64,000 nt of DNA from Lederbergia wuyishanensis (GTDB lineage: Bacteria; Bacillota; Bacilli; Bacillales; Bacillaceae_C). The position numbers were made by a program, and so were the translations under genes. Of this stretch, positions 8,248-17,221 are shown piece after piece. Location of the stretch: assembly GCF_022900255.1 (NCBI RefSeq), contig NZ_JALIRM010000019.1, positions 1 through 64,000 of the forward strand. Direction: 5' to 3'. The notes beneath the pieces were generated by a model. It ran no database searches and was not told the origin of the DNA. It saw only the letters and a list, made by a program, of their open reading frames with translations. Numbering within the stretch: the first letter of the stretch is position 1; every line of letters begins with the position of its first letter.

Positions 8248-9576
8248 TTGAAAGCAAAGAAACTTTCTTTTCTACTCATGTTAATATTTGTATTGCTTCT
8301 TTCCGCATGTAGTGGAGGTAAAGAAACTACCGGTAATGCTAAGGATCCTGAAAAAGAAGATCCGCCAGTTAAAGAGGAAGAACCGGCTGAAGAAGAAGTT
8401 ACGTATGATTTGGGCGGCCGCGTAATTAAAATTGTTAATCACTGGGACATGACACCGCAGGGTGGAACTGAGCTTGGAGATTTAGCTGTTCAAAAGGTTA
8501 AGGATGTAGAGGAAAAGTATAATGTGAAAATTGAATATCATGTTGTACCATGGGAAGAGAAAGTTAATCAGTTAACTGCAAGTGTCTTAGCAAATGAGCC
8601 AATAGGAGATCTCGTAGGTTTAGATACTAATATGACAGCGGCAATGGTTCAACAAGACTATTTATATGCATTGGATGATATCATTGATATTTCAAATTCA
8701 AAAATAAATGATACGTTAAAGAAAATGGGGACTTTTAACGAAAAAGTGTACTTAATGAAGCATGAAACAAATGAAAGTGGCGGTATGTATTATAATAAAA
8801 CAATGTTTGAACAAGCTGGTCTTACTGATCCTTATGAACTGCAAGAAGCTGGCGAATGGACTTGGGATGCTATGCTTGATGCAGCTAAAAAACTTACAAC
8901 TGGTTCAAACTATGGATTAAGCGGTGACGCGAACTTATTAGCTGAGTATTCTATTGTCACGAATGGTGGAAAAGTTCTTGATACTACTACAGGCGAAGTA
9001 TTATTAGATTCTCCTGAGGCTATGGAAGGTTTGGAATTTATGGCCTCCCTGTTCAATGAACATAAAGTAGTAAAACCTAATGAAGGAGATACTTGGAACA
9101 ACCCACGTCAATACTTCACTGAAGGATTAGTAGGGATGACACAAGGTTGGGTTTGGGAAGCAGATGGTCGTTCGGAAACTCCATTTGAATGGGGGTATGT
9201 ATTCTGGCCAAAAGGACCTAAAGGCAGCGATTATCAAACAATAGTTTCGAGTGCTGAAGGAATGACGATACCAAAAGGTGTTGAAAGTCCAGAAATTGTA
9301 TACCAAATATGGGAAGACCTACAATTATGGGAAGCAAATGGAGAGAACGTAATAGAGTGGTTTGAAGATGTAATGCCGAATGAAGAGTCTGTTGATACAG
9401 CTACTCAAATGCTAGAAAAAATTAATGCAAATTATTGGCCGGCTTATGATTTATATGATGCGTTCTGGGGAACATACGGCAGCATTTCAAATGGTGATGA
9501 ATCTCCATCACAAGCCATTGCAAAAGTTAAAGGGGAAGCCCAGGCTCGTGTAGATAAGTTTATGGGTAAAGAATAA
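8248..9576 (+). CDS. Sugar ABC transporter substrate-binding lipoprotein, copy 2
   Basis: A 442-residue paralogue of the 6293-7627 protein, nearly identical in the signal peptide (same first 23 residues) and highly similar throughout, including NHWDMTPQ, ESGGMYYNKTMFEQAG and the C-terminus GEAQARVDKFMGKE. It also starts at TTG with the same AGGAGGGG ribosome site. Lipidated Cys21. The changes cluster in mid-protein segments such as residues 105-150, where copy 2 has more polar substitutions; this may shift ligand preference. It has its own copy of promoter element and terminator, so both copies are separately expressed. Confidence 0.93.
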   Translation: MKAKKLSFLLMLIFVLLLSACSGGKETTGNAKDPEKEDPPVKEEEPAEEEVTYDLGGRVIKIVNHWDMTPQGGTELGDLAVQKVKDVEEKYNVKIEYHVVPWEEKVNQLTASVLANEPIGDLVGLDTNMTAAMVQQDYLYALDDIIDISNSKINDTLKKMGTFNEKVYLMKHETNESGGMYYNKTMFEQAGLTDPYELQEAGEWTWDAMLDAAKKLTTGSNYGLSGDANLLAEYSIVTNGGKVLDTTTGEVLLDSPEAMEGLEFMASLFNEHKVVKPNEGDTWNNPRQYFTEGLVGMTQGWVWEADGRSETPFEWGYVFWPKGPKGSDYQTIVSSAEGMTIPKGVESPEIVYQIWEDLQLWEANGENVIEWFEDVMPNEESVDTATQMLEKINANYWPAYDLYDAFWGTYGSISNGDESPSQAIAKVKGEAQARVDKFMGKE

Positions 9577-9639
9577 AATATAATTTAAAGGAATTTTGCG
9601 TAAAATGATACAGTCATCAAGGAATAAAAATATTTGAAA

Positions 9640-9682
9640 GCGACATTACATTCAAACTATGAATTTAATGTCGTCTTTTTTT
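9640..9682 (+). terminator. Terminator after binding protein copy 2
   Basis: GACATTACATTCA (9642-9654) pairs with TGAATTTAATGTC (9660-9672), followed by TCTTTTTTT. It is homologous to the hairpin at 7691-7735. Confidence 0.85.
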
Positions 9683-9871
9683 AGTTAAGCATAAATATTA
9701 TTCAGTAGGCATATTTGAACAAAGACTTAATAAGTCCAGCTCTAAGGGTAATCTGCCCAGAACGCGTTCCTTTGCCATTGAACATTTGCTAGTCACTTAA
9801 GGTAGCGCATCTTGCGTTTTCTTACGAGATAAAAACAAATGTAGAAAAATTTTAAAAGTTTTTAATATTAC

Positions 9872-9919
9872 TTGACATGGCTCTTCCCTCATAATAATGT
9901 AAAAGTGTAAACGTTTACA
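9872..9919 (+). promoter_or_regulatory. Promoter and 14-bp LacI/CcpA-type operator of the nagA operon
   Basis: Consensus -35 TTGACA (9872-9877), 17-base spacer and -10 TAATGT (9895-9900). Immediately downstream, over the expected start site, is the perfect palindrome TGTAAACGTTTACA (9906-9919). The identical 14-mer lies upstream of the LacI gene at 21672-21685. It fits both a LacI-family operator and a catabolite-responsive element, so the LacI protein at 21719, CcpA, or both may act here. The remainder of the 9577-9975 gap holds the copy-2 terminator and no gene. Confidence 0.75.
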
Positions 9920-9975
9920 GTGGATTGTTTTATTTACTATACATAAGTATATATTTTTAAAAGGAGAGATAAGTG

Positions 9976-11052
9976 ATGGCAATGAAAGTAGGAGTAATAG
10001 GGGCTGGCTCGATATCGGAGTTTCATTTAAAAGCATACATGAACAATCCCGATGTTGAGTTGTATGCAATATGTGATCTGAATGAAGAAAGAGCTAAGGA
10101 AAAAGCAGCAAAGTATGGTATTAAATTTGTCCATACGAACTATGAGGAAATGCTGCAAGACCCAGAGTTGGAAGCGGTTAGTGTTTGTACATGGAATAAT
10201 ACTCATGCTCCGATTAGTATTGCAGCACTAAATGCGGGGAAACATGTTTTATCTGAAAAGCCTTTATGTAAAACGGTTGATGAAGCACTCCGAGTGGAAG
10301 AAGCTGTGAAGAAATCTAATAAAGTATTTCAAATTGGTTATGTACGAAGATATGAGCCAAGTACGAATGTTTTAAAGAGTTTTATAGATTCCGGAGATCT
10401 CGGAGAAATTTATTACGCTAAAGCCTCTTATATAAGAAGACTTGGAAATCCAGGTGGGTGGTTTGCTGATAAGGAACGTTCTGGTGGAGGGCCATTAATT
10501 GACCTTGGTGTACATATTATTGATATTTGCTGGTATTTAATGGGGAAACCTAAAGTTAAATCTGTGAGCGGTAATGTTTATCAAAAGCTAGGAAATCGAT
10601 CTAATATACAAAACTTATCGTTTTATAAAGCTGCTGACTATGATCCGAATGTGAACACAGTAGAAGATATGGCAAATGCTTTAGTTCGATTTGAAAATGG
10701 TGCTTCGATATTCGTTGATGTTAGCTTTACAGCGCACGCCAAGAAGGATGAAATTAGCTTGAAATTATATGGTGATAAAGGTGGGGCAGAAGTAGATCCT
10801 AATCTAGTCATTATGTCTGAAAAGCATGACACCATCTTAAATACTGAACCGCAAGTTGACCCGATATCAGCTGATTATGCGGTACCTTTTCAAAATGAAA
10901 TCAATCATTTTATTGAATGCTGTAAAACGGGAAATCGCCCTATTAGCCCGATTGAAGATGGAGTAGAAATGATGAAAATATTATGCGGGATTTACGAGTC
11001 TAGCGAGAAAAAATCTGAAATCCATTTTAACACAGAACCACAACCTGTATAA
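9976..11052 (+). CDS. Gfo/Idh/MocA family oxidoreductase (operon gene 1)
   Basis: A 358-residue NAD(P)-dependent sugar or cyclitol dehydrogenase. The N-terminal Rossmann motif VGVIGAGSISEFHLKAY is at the start, and ALNAGKHVLSEKPLCKTVDEA contains the family EKP lysine motif. GGWFADKERSGGGPLIDLGVHIID forms the substrate-side GGxxxDxxxH motif. The ATG at 9976 is chosen because AAGGAGAG ends 8 bases upstream; a GTG at 9973 and another ATG at 9982 are possible. It heads a five-gene operon with a ROK kinase, NagA and two more family members. The actual sugar oxidised is unknown. Confidence 0.92.
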   Translation: MAMKVGVIGAGSISEFHLKAYMNNPDVELYAICDLNEERAKEKAAKYGIKFVHTNYEEMLQDPELEAVSVCTWNNTHAPISIAALNAGKHVLSEKPLCKTVDEALRVEEAVKKSNKVFQIGYVRRYEPSTNVLKSFIDSGDLGEIYYAKASYIRRLGNPGGWFADKERSGGGPLIDLGVHIIDICWYLMGKPKVKSVSGNVYQKLGNRSNIQNLSFYKAADYDPNVNTVEDMANALVRFENGASIFVDVSFTAHAKKDEISLKLYGDKGGAEVDPNLVIMSEKHDTILNTEPQVDPISADYAVPFQNEINHFIECCKTGNRPISPIEDGVEMMKILCGIYESSEKKSEIHFNTEPQPV

Positions 11053-11064
11053 GGAATGATGCCA

Positions 11065-12006
11065 ATGGAGCAAATAATTATTGGTATTGATGTAGGAGGA
11101 ACAAATACGGTTATCGGAATGTTTGACACTGAATTGTCTTTAATCAAAAAAACTTCCATCCCATCAATAGAATTATCTATAAAAAAACCAGAGCAATTTA
11201 TTAAATCACTTGCATTAGAGATTAATAGATTTGCTGAACATCATACTATCACATCCGTTGGGGTTGCAGTTCCAGGAAAGGTAAATGGAGAGCGAGGGAT
11301 TGTTGAACTTGCAACGAATCTTTCGTGGGAAAATGTATGGTTGGCGAAAGGATTATCGGACATTCTGCAAGTTCCAGTTAGAATCGAACATGATGTTAGA
11401 AGCTATACGATCGGGGAAGCAATGAAAGGCGCGGGTGTTGGATACAACAATATTGTCTGTCTCACAATCGGAACAGGAATGGCAGTTGGCACGATTGTAA
11501 ATGGGCAATTAATTGCGGGCTCGGATTTTCTAGCTGGCGAGTTAGGTCATGATTCAGTTCAAGGTATCACGAATGAATGTGCATGTGGAAAAATAGGCTG
11601 CTTGGAAACCGTTGTTTCGGCTCCTGGTATATCTAGACTCGCCGCTAAAATAGTAGCTTCGAACGAAAATACTTTACTTCAGCATATCGAAGGTGACATT
11701 ACTGCATTTGACGTTTACGAAGCAAGTGTACAAGGTGATATAGTAGCGAAAGAAATTTTTGATTATGTCGGGAAAACCTTGGCACAAAAGTTAGCTACAG
11801 TTGTGTACCTTCTTAATCCTGAGGTGATTATTATTGGCGGAGGGGTTGCGGCCGCCGGTGAATTTTTATTGGAGCCAATCCGTAAAACGTTAGAAATCGA
11901 ATGTCCTTATTATATAGCCGATCTTCATATAAAAATCGGACAACTTGGTGATAGTGCTGGATTAATCGGTGTAGCGCATCTTGCACATAAAAACATAAAG
12001 CAATAG
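11065..12006 (+). CDS. ROK family sugar kinase
   Basis: A 313-residue cytoplasmic kinase of the ROK family (glucokinase, N-acetylmannosamine or N-acetylglucosamine kinases). The ATP loop IIIGIDVGGTNT is at the N-terminus, GTGMAVGTIVNG is the second phosphate loop, and the zinc motif appears as GELGHDSV followed by CACGKIGCLET (H-x-n-C-x-C-x4-C). No N-terminal DNA-binding domain is present, so it is a kinase rather than a NagC/XylR repressor. The ATG at 11065 has AAGGA 9 bases upstream; ATGs at 11056 and 11059 lie too close to that site. Lying just before nagA, it probably phosphorylates an N-acetylhexosamine; glucose is an alternative. Confidence 0.9.
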   Translation: MEQIIIGIDVGGTNTVIGMFDTELSLIKKTSIPSIELSIKKPEQFIKSLALEINRFAEHHTITSVGVAVPGKVNGERGIVELATNLSWENVWLAKGLSDILQVPVRIEHDVRSYTIGEAMKGAGVGYNNIVCLTIGTGMAVGTIVNGQLIAGSDFLAGELGHDSVQGITNECACGKIGCLETVVSAPGISRLAAKIVASNENTLLQHIEGDITAFDVYEASVQGDIVAKEIFDYVGKTLAQKLATVVYLLNPEVIIIGGGVAAAGEFLLEPIRKTLEIECPYYIADLHIKIGQLGDSAGLIGVAHLAHKNIKQ

Positions 12007-12023
12007 GTAAGGGAAGTGAAAAA

Positions 12024-13202
12024 ATGCATACAGAAGGAAAGACGCTTTATGTAAATGGCAAAATTTACACTGGATTGGACATCTATGAGAATGGCCAAAT
12101 GTTAGTAGCTGACGATGGAAAAATCATAGATGTTTCGAATGAGCAAATCGATAGCTCTGATGCTAATGTAATAGATTTAAAAAGACAGGTCGTTGTTCCT
12201 GGATTTGTAGATGTCCATATTCATGGTGGGAATGGATATGAAGTAATGGGAGGAACAGAAAAGGACCTTGATGAAGTCAGTAAATTTCATGCGTCCTTTG
12301 GTACAACCTCTTTTCTTGCATCAACCGCTGCTGCATCGAATGAGGATCTTGTTCAAGTCCTACAAAGCTGTTCCGCTTCATTCAAAAAAGGTGTTTCTTG
12401 TGCGGAACTTCTTGGAGTTCATTTAGAAGGTCCTTTTATTAATGAAAAAGCAAGAGGTGCAATGGATATTCAACAAATCCGACTACCTGACCTTACTGAA
12501 ATGGAGCAGCTTATCGAAGTTTCTGGGGATACAATTCGGATTGTTACGTTGGCGCCGGAAGTCGAAGGTGGACTTGAACTTGTTGCTTATCTCCACGATC
12601 GTGGAATCACTGTATCAATCGGACACTCCTATGCTAGTTATGAAGAAATGCTCGAATCGCTGGAACATGGTGTTCGTCATACAACCCATCACTTTAATGG
12701 GATGAGAGGATTGCACCATCGCGATCCAGGAGTTGCAGGAACTGGGCTTATGTTGAATGAACTTACATTGGAGCTCATTGCTGATGGAATACATGTTCAC
12801 CCTGCTGTCGTGAAATTTTTATTTCAAACAAAGGGTGCGAATAAAGTATGCGTCATTACTGATGCAGTGAAAAGTACGGGTCTTGCCGACGGAGAATATG
12901 ACGATGTTCAAGTAAAGGATGGAAAAATATTTTTAAAAGAACATCCAGAGACTCTTGCGGGCAGCTCATTAACGATGATGATCGGTTTACGTAATGTGCT
13001 TCGTTATGCAGGCTTGCCTCTAGAAAAGGTGTTGCCTTCTTTTACAATCGTACCAGCGAAAAAAGCAAAAGTGGCAAACAGAAAAGGATCGCTAGAAAGA
13101 GGGAAGGATGCAGATTTTTTAATTTTGAACGAAGATATTAACTTAGTATCGACCTTTGTTAAGGGTAAAAAAGTTTTTGAAAAGAGGTGTCAACCTTGTT
13201 AA
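12024..13202 (+). CDS. nagA: N-acetylglucosamine-6-phosphate deacetylase
   Basis: A 392-residue amidohydrolase that converts GlcNAc-6-phosphate to glucosamine-6-phosphate and acetate. Visible catalytic features are HIH at 65-67, HLEGPF with metal ligand Glu135, GHS with His201, THHFNGM with His222, GIHVHP at 256-260 and catalytic Asp280 in VITDAV. Length is normal. The ribosome site is GGGAAGTG. It follows a ROK kinase and precedes two oxidoreductases in the same operon. No nagB (deaminase) is present in the window, so the next step must be encoded elsewhere. Confidence 0.95.
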   Translation: MHTEGKTLYVNGKIYTGLDIYENGQMLVADDGKIIDVSNEQIDSSDANVIDLKRQVVVPGFVDVHIHGGNGYEVMGGTEKDLDEVSKFHASFGTTSFLASTAAASNEDLVQVLQSCSASFKKGVSCAELLGVHLEGPFINEKARGAMDIQQIRLPDLTEMEQLIEVSGDTIRIVTLAPEVEGGLELVAYLHDRGITVSIGHSYASYEEMLESLEHGVRHTTHHFNGMRGLHHRDPGVAGTGLMLNELTLELIADGIHVHPAVVKFLFQTKGANKVCVITDAVKSTGLADGEYDDVQVKDGKIFLKEHPETLAGSSLTMMIGLRNVLRYAGLPLEKVLPSFTIVPAKKAKVANRKGSLERGKDADFLILNEDINLVSTFVKGKKVFEKRCQPC

Positions 13203-14158
13203 AAGTAGGCATTGTTGGTCTCGGAACAGTTGGAAGTCGTCGGGTCGACCAATATTCACAAATGAATCAAGTTAAGCTCGTTGGTGTAGTTGACAAACAA
13301 GTTGAAAAGCCGATGGAATACACACATATTTTTGGTGTAAAACCCTTTTTCAGTTTAGAAGATCTAGTGATTGCAGAAAATCCAGATGTGATTGATGTTT
13401 GCCTTCCACCGCACAAGCGAAAAGCAGCAGTTATTGAAGCCGCCTTGCTTGGTAAGCATGTTATATGTCAAAGTCCGTTGGCCAGTTCTGAAGCTGATGC
13501 TGAAGAAATGATTAACGCTTGTGAAAAAGCAGGAGTGCAACTTTCCGTATGCAACCCTCTCCATTTTTCACCTGAATATGGAAAGGTGAGAAGTTTAATT
13601 AATCATCATTCCGTTGGAGAAGTTGGTACGGTCCGAATTATTAGAGATAAATATGTAGATAGATTTGATTACGAAAAATCTAACGAATTACTGCTCCAAT
13701 TATTGGTGAATGAAATAGGGTGGCTCCAATCTATTTTTGGAAATGTGGAACGTATATATGCAAAAGGACTGAAGCAACAGGCAGAGTTGGTTAATGTGCT
13801 TTACGTTTCCCTCCGTTTTGAAAATGGTCTCATTGCACATGTAAATGTAAATGTGATAGAAGGTTCAAGCAAAGACCGATTATTTTTAGAAGTAGCTGGT
13901 GGCAAAGGCGTACTGTCGTATCGCTCCGAAGATGCTGTACCTATCACTGCTACCTATTATGACAAAACACCTTCAAAGGAACATAAAGCTGTGAATGACC
14001 CTTATTTAGAGGGGTTAAAAGATATAATAAATAATTTTCATTCAAATCATCAGGATGGACAAACAGCTTTACTTGCTTTGAAATACGGTTTAGCTGCACT
14101 GCAATCTAAGAAAAACAATGAGGTCATCACGCTTTTGGGTCGGGGGGCGAAGGTATGA
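13196..14158 (+). CDS. Gfo/Idh/MocA family oxidoreductase (operon gene 4)
   Basis: A 320-residue Rossmann oxidoreductase beginning MLKVGIVGLGTVGSRRVDQY. The TTG at 13196 is preferred, with GAGGTG 6 bases upstream inside the end of nagA; a GTG at 13187 is the alternative. The canonical EKP motif is replaced: ALLGKHVICQSPLASSEADAEE has QSP where the family has E/K-K-P, so the usual catalytic-site lysine is missing. The substrate-side GGxxxDxxxH motif is also weak, with NEIGWLQSIFG instead. It may be a divergent or non-canonical member, perhaps partnering the 14155 enzyme. It overlaps nagA at the start and the next gene at the end. Confidence 0.85.
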   Translation: MLKVGIVGLGTVGSRRVDQYSQMNQVKLVGVVDKQVEKPMEYTHIFGVKPFFSLEDLVIAENPDVIDVCLPPHKRKAAVIEAALLGKHVICQSPLASSEADAEEMINACEKAGVQLSVCNPLHFSPEYGKVRSLINHHSVGEVGTVRIIRDKYVDRFDYEKSNELLLQLLVNEIGWLQSIFGNVERIYAKGLKQQAELVNVLYVSLRFENGLIAHVNVNVIEGSSKDRLFLEVAGGKGVLSYRSEDAVPITATYYDKTPSKEHKAVNDPYLEGLKDIINNFHSNHQDGQTALLALKYGLAALQSKKNNEVITLLGRGAKV

Positions 14159-15138
14159 AAGTTGGAATGATTAGTTTTGCACACATGCATGCTTATTCGT
14201 ATGCACATGCTATACTCCGCAATCAAGATGCGATTCTGGTTGGAATTGCTGATGAAGTAAAAGAACGCGGGGAACAAATGGCAAATGAATTTCAAACGGC
14301 ATATTATCCCGACTATCGTGATTTGCTTAAAACAGATATTGATGCAGTTATTATTTGTTCTGAAAATGCAAGACATGCAGAGATGGCGATAGCCGCTGCA
14401 AAAGCAGGGAAGCATATTTTATGTGAAAAGCCAATTGCGACCAATATTGAGGATGCGAAGGCAATGATTCAAGCTGCAGAGGAAAATGGAGTTCAATTAA
14501 TGATTGCCTTTCCTTGCCGTTTTCATGCCGTTGCCCAAGAGATAAAAGAAAGAATTGATAGTGGAGAATTTGGTCAAATTCTTGCTATTAACGGAACGAA
14601 CCGCGGCTCTAATCCAGGTGGTTGGTTTGTAGACCCAAATCAATCTGGCGGTGGGGCAGTGATGGATCATACCGTTCATGTTGTGGATGTTATGCGCTGG
14701 TTCATGCCAGGCGCTGAAGTAGATGAAGTGTATGCGGAAGTAGATAAACGTTTTCACGACATACCGAGTGATGACTGTGGTTTGCTCACTTTCGAATTTG
14801 ATAATGGCGTCATTGCGTCACTTGATCCATCTTGGTCAAGGTCAAAATCCTTCCCTGTATGGGGAGACTTAACAGTTGAAGTAGTGGGAACAAAAGGTAT
14901 AGCGCGGGTAGATTTATATAAACAAAATATTACATTGCACAGCGATGAAACAATGAAAACTACTTCGGAGTTTTGGGGTTCGGATTCAGACCAAGCCCTC
15001 ATTGATAGTTTTATAAGATCCTTGAAAGAAAACACTCCAGTACCAGTCACTGGGGAAGAGGGACTAAGAGCAATGGAAGTAGCTCTAGCAGCCTATCAAT
15101 CTTCTGAAAAATTACAGCCAGTGAAAATACTAAGCTAA
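14155..15138 (+). CDS. Gfo/Idh/MocA family oxidoreductase (operon gene 5)
   Basis: A 327-residue oxidoreductase starting MKVGMISFAHMHAYSYAHAI; the usual glycine-rich GxGxxG is altered to SFAHMH, as in a known subset of this family. AAAKAGKHILCEKPIATNIEDA keeps the EKP lysine, and GGWFVDPNQSGGGAVMDHTVHVVD carries the substrate motif with Asp and His. The start overlaps the previous stop (ATGA), showing coupling. It is the last gene of the operon starting at 9976 and is followed by a hairpin. Confidence 0.92.
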   Translation: MKVGMISFAHMHAYSYAHAILRNQDAILVGIADEVKERGEQMANEFQTAYYPDYRDLLKTDIDAVIICSENARHAEMAIAAAKAGKHILCEKPIATNIEDAKAMIQAAEENGVQLMIAFPCRFHAVAQEIKERIDSGEFGQILAINGTNRGSNPGGWFVDPNQSGGGAVMDHTVHVVDVMRWFMPGAEVDEVYAEVDKRFHDIPSDDCGLLTFEFDNGVIASLDPSWSRSKSFPVWGDLTVEVVGTKGIARVDLYKQNITLHSDETMKTTSEFWGSDSDQALIDSFIRSLKENTPVPVTGEEGLRAMEVALAAYQSSEKLQPVKILS

Positions 15139-15162
15139 ATTGTTTAATTGGAAGTGAAGTTG

Positions 15163-15196
15163 AATAATCCGTTCTGCATAAGAGCGGATTATTTAC
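15163..15196 (+). terminator. Hairpin after the nagA operon
   Basis: AATAATCCG (15163-15171) pairs perfectly with CGGATTATT (15185-15193). The following TTTAC tract is short, so termination may be incomplete. Confidence 0.6.
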
Positions 15197-15330
15197 TACA
15201 TAGCTTTAAATTAGATACTGCTATTTGCCAAAATGTACCACTGTATATTTGAAGTACAAAACCAACATTTGAGAAAAAAAATAACCTGTAAAAACTTTTT
15301 ACAAACTAAAAAAATTTAGAATTTTTCGCA

Positions 15331-15423
15331 TTGACAGTTTAAAATCTATAAAGTAATCTTGAACCATGAGAGCGATTACATTCGTTTTCATTTATTTTAT
15401 GAAAAATAATAAAACCGTTTACA
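15331..15423 (+). promoter_or_regulatory. Promoter and degenerate operator before the nucleoside hydrolase operon
   Basis: TTGACA (15331-15336) with a 17-base spacer leads to TAATCT (15354-15359), a weak -10. Downstream, TAAAACCGTTTACA (15410-15423) matches the palindrome of 9906-9919 at 11 of 14 positions. Between them, 15375-15395 reads like a degenerate catabolite-responsive element on the opposite strand. The 15139-15464 gap otherwise holds the hairpin above and no gene. Confidence 0.5.
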
Positions 15424-15464
15424 TTGCGAGTGATCATTAATTTTATTAGAAAGAGGGGACAATC

Positions 15465-16364
15465 TTGGAAAGAATTATTATTGACACGGATATTGGTTCA
15501 GATGTTGATGATGCAATGGCTCTGGCGCTTGCGATGCGTTCTCCTGAAATAACGATAGAGGGAGTAACTACAGTATATGGAGATGTTGAAGTCCGAGCAC
15601 AACTAGCTTCCGAATTACTTAACTTAGGTAATCGATCCGATGTAAAAGTATATAAAGGACTTGAACAAACAATTCTACAAAATCGAGAAGTTTGGTGGGC
15701 GGGACACGAAGGAGAGGGAGTCCTAGATCCACAAAAAGAATACAAGATTGAAGACATGCATGCAGTTGATTTCATTATCAAAACAATCATGGAAAATCCA
15801 GGGGAAATCACTTTAGTTCCTATTGGACCGCTAACGAATATTGCTGCGGCTATCATTAGAAAACCGCAAGTCGCAAAAAACGTTAAGAAAATCATTATGA
15901 TGGCCGGCGTTACTAGATTAGGAGATAACGCACTTTCATTGCCATACATAGAACATAATATTAAATGTGATCCTGAAGCAGCGTCGGTTGTTTTTGGAAG
16001 TGGGGCTCCGATTACAATGGTAGGGCTAGACGTGACGATGAAGGTGCTTATAAATAATGACGAGAAAAATCTGTTAAAAGATTCAGGAGACCCATTGAAT
16101 GTGGCATTATCAACGTTAATCGAAAAGTGGTTTGATTTTATTAATATGGACCATTCCGCTATGCATGACCCATTGGCCGTTTCGTTATTACTCGATCCAA
16201 CTCTAGTAAAAACAGAGAAGGCGAAGGTAATCATTGAATACGACCATCGTCCTGTCACTGGTCAGACGATTGCTGTTTTGGATCCTAATGGAAATGTGGA
16301 TGTTTGTCTAGATGTCGAAAGTGAAAAGTTTAATCAAATATTGTTAGGAAAATTACTTAAATAA
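15465..16364 (+). CDS. Nucleoside hydrolase family protein
   Basis: A 299-residue cytoplasmic N-ribohydrolase-fold protein (IunH/RihB type). The calcium-binding signature DTDIGSDVDDA is at residues 7-17, with later motifs TLVPIGPLTNIAAA, the conserved GLDVTMKV and HDPLAVSLLLDP. It starts at TTG 15465 after AGAGGGG. Family members split nucleosides into base and ribose, but the neighbours are sugar oxidoreductases and an isomerase, so it may act on another N- or O-glycoside. First gene of a three-gene operon with the 16380 and 17222 genes. Confidence 0.9.
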   Translation: MERIIIDTDIGSDVDDAMALALAMRSPEITIEGVTTVYGDVEVRAQLASELLNLGNRSDVKVYKGLEQTILQNREVWWAGHEGEGVLDPQKEYKIEDMHAVDFIIKTIMENPGEITLVPIGPLTNIAAAIIRKPQVAKNVKKIIMMAGVTRLGDNALSLPYIEHNIKCDPEAASVVFGSGAPITMVGLDVTMKVLINNDEKNLLKDSGDPLNVALSTLIEKWFDFINMDHSAMHDPLAVSLLLDPTLVKTEKAKVIIEYDHRPVTGQTIAVLDPNGNVDVCLDVESEKFNQILLGKLLK

Positions 16365-16379
16365 ATTTGGAGGTGGACA

Positions 16380-17219
16380 ATGAACTGGGCGCTTATGACG
16401 GCAAACTATGTCGCTGAAGAATCAGGATATGCCATTTCGCATGGCTGGTTGCAGGGTGGCGACTGGGGGAAATGCCATAATGTTACGGTTGAAAATTATC
16501 AAGGGATTAAATTCGCCGATAAGTTTGAGAGATTAATATATAAGATAAAACAAATGGGCTATAACAATATTGAATTGTGGAGTGCTCACTTAGATCCATC
16601 TATTGCTAATATCAAAATGATAGACGAAGCATTAAAAATATTAGAAAAGAACGATGTAAACATTATTTCTTATTATGCTGTAGGATTTGATCGTTCAGAC
16701 TATACCGAAAATGATATTAGGCGTAATTTTGATGTGGCAAAAGAGCTAGGTGTTTCGATGATAACTCAGACTATTATTAATCAAAATGCCCCTATCGTTC
16801 ATAAGTTAGCAGAAGAATACTCTATGAAGATAGGTTGGGAAAATCATCCGGAGAAAAATTCAGCTGAAATCATTCATAATATTAAATCTTACTCTCCGAT
16901 TATTCGTTCAGCTCTCGATACAGGTTGGCTAGGTACATATAATTGCGATGCTGCACAAGTGATTCGTGAATTAAAAGATTCCATTTTGCATGTTCACTTA
17001 AAGGATGTAAAGGCTGTAGGTGGGCATGATTCATGTGCGCTTGGGGACGGGATTGTTGATATAAAAGGCGTATTGGAAGCGTTAAAAGATATTAATTACC
17101 AAGGAAAGATAACGGTTGAACACGAACCGCATAATTTTGATCCGACAAATGAGTTAATGGAAAGTCTAACTCGTATTAAATCATGGTGGAATGAAATCGA
17201 AAGAAGAGCGGAGGTATGA
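16380..17219 (+). CDS. Sugar phosphate isomerase/epimerase family TIM-barrel protein
   Basis: A 279-residue xylose-isomerase-like TIM barrel (AP endonuclease 2 superfamily). Metal-ligand regions are recognisable: NNIELWSAH near residue 60, GWENHPEK near 157, SALDTGWLGTYNCDA near 180 with Asp, HVHLKDVKAVGGHD near 205, and VEHEPHNFDP near 243 with Glu. GGAGGTGGACA provides the ribosome site. It lies between a nucleoside-hydrolase-like gene and an oxidoreductase it overlaps by four bases. In the E. coli ycj pathway a protein of this family (YcjR) epimerises a 3-keto-glucoside, so a similar role is possible. Confidence 0.88.
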   Translation: MNWALMTANYVAEESGYAISHGWLQGGDWGKCHNVTVENYQGIKFADKFERLIYKIKQMGYNNIELWSAHLDPSIANIKMIDEALKILEKNDVNIISYYAVGFDRSDYTENDIRRNFDVAKELGVSMITQTIINQNAPIVHKLAEEYSMKIGWENHPEKNSAEIIHNIKSYSPIIRSALDTGWLGTYNCDAAQVIRELKDSILHVHLKDVKAVGGHDSCALGDGIVDIKGVLEALKDINYQGKITVEHEPHNFDPTNELMESLTRIKSWWNEIERRAEV

Positions 17220-17221
17220 GC

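Noticed and set aside
15446-16258. A 270-codon open frame on the minus strand
   Set aside because: It lies entirely opposite the nucleoside hydrolase gene, whose catalytic motifs are intact; the antisense product is Ser/Ile-rich with no domain or ribosome site.
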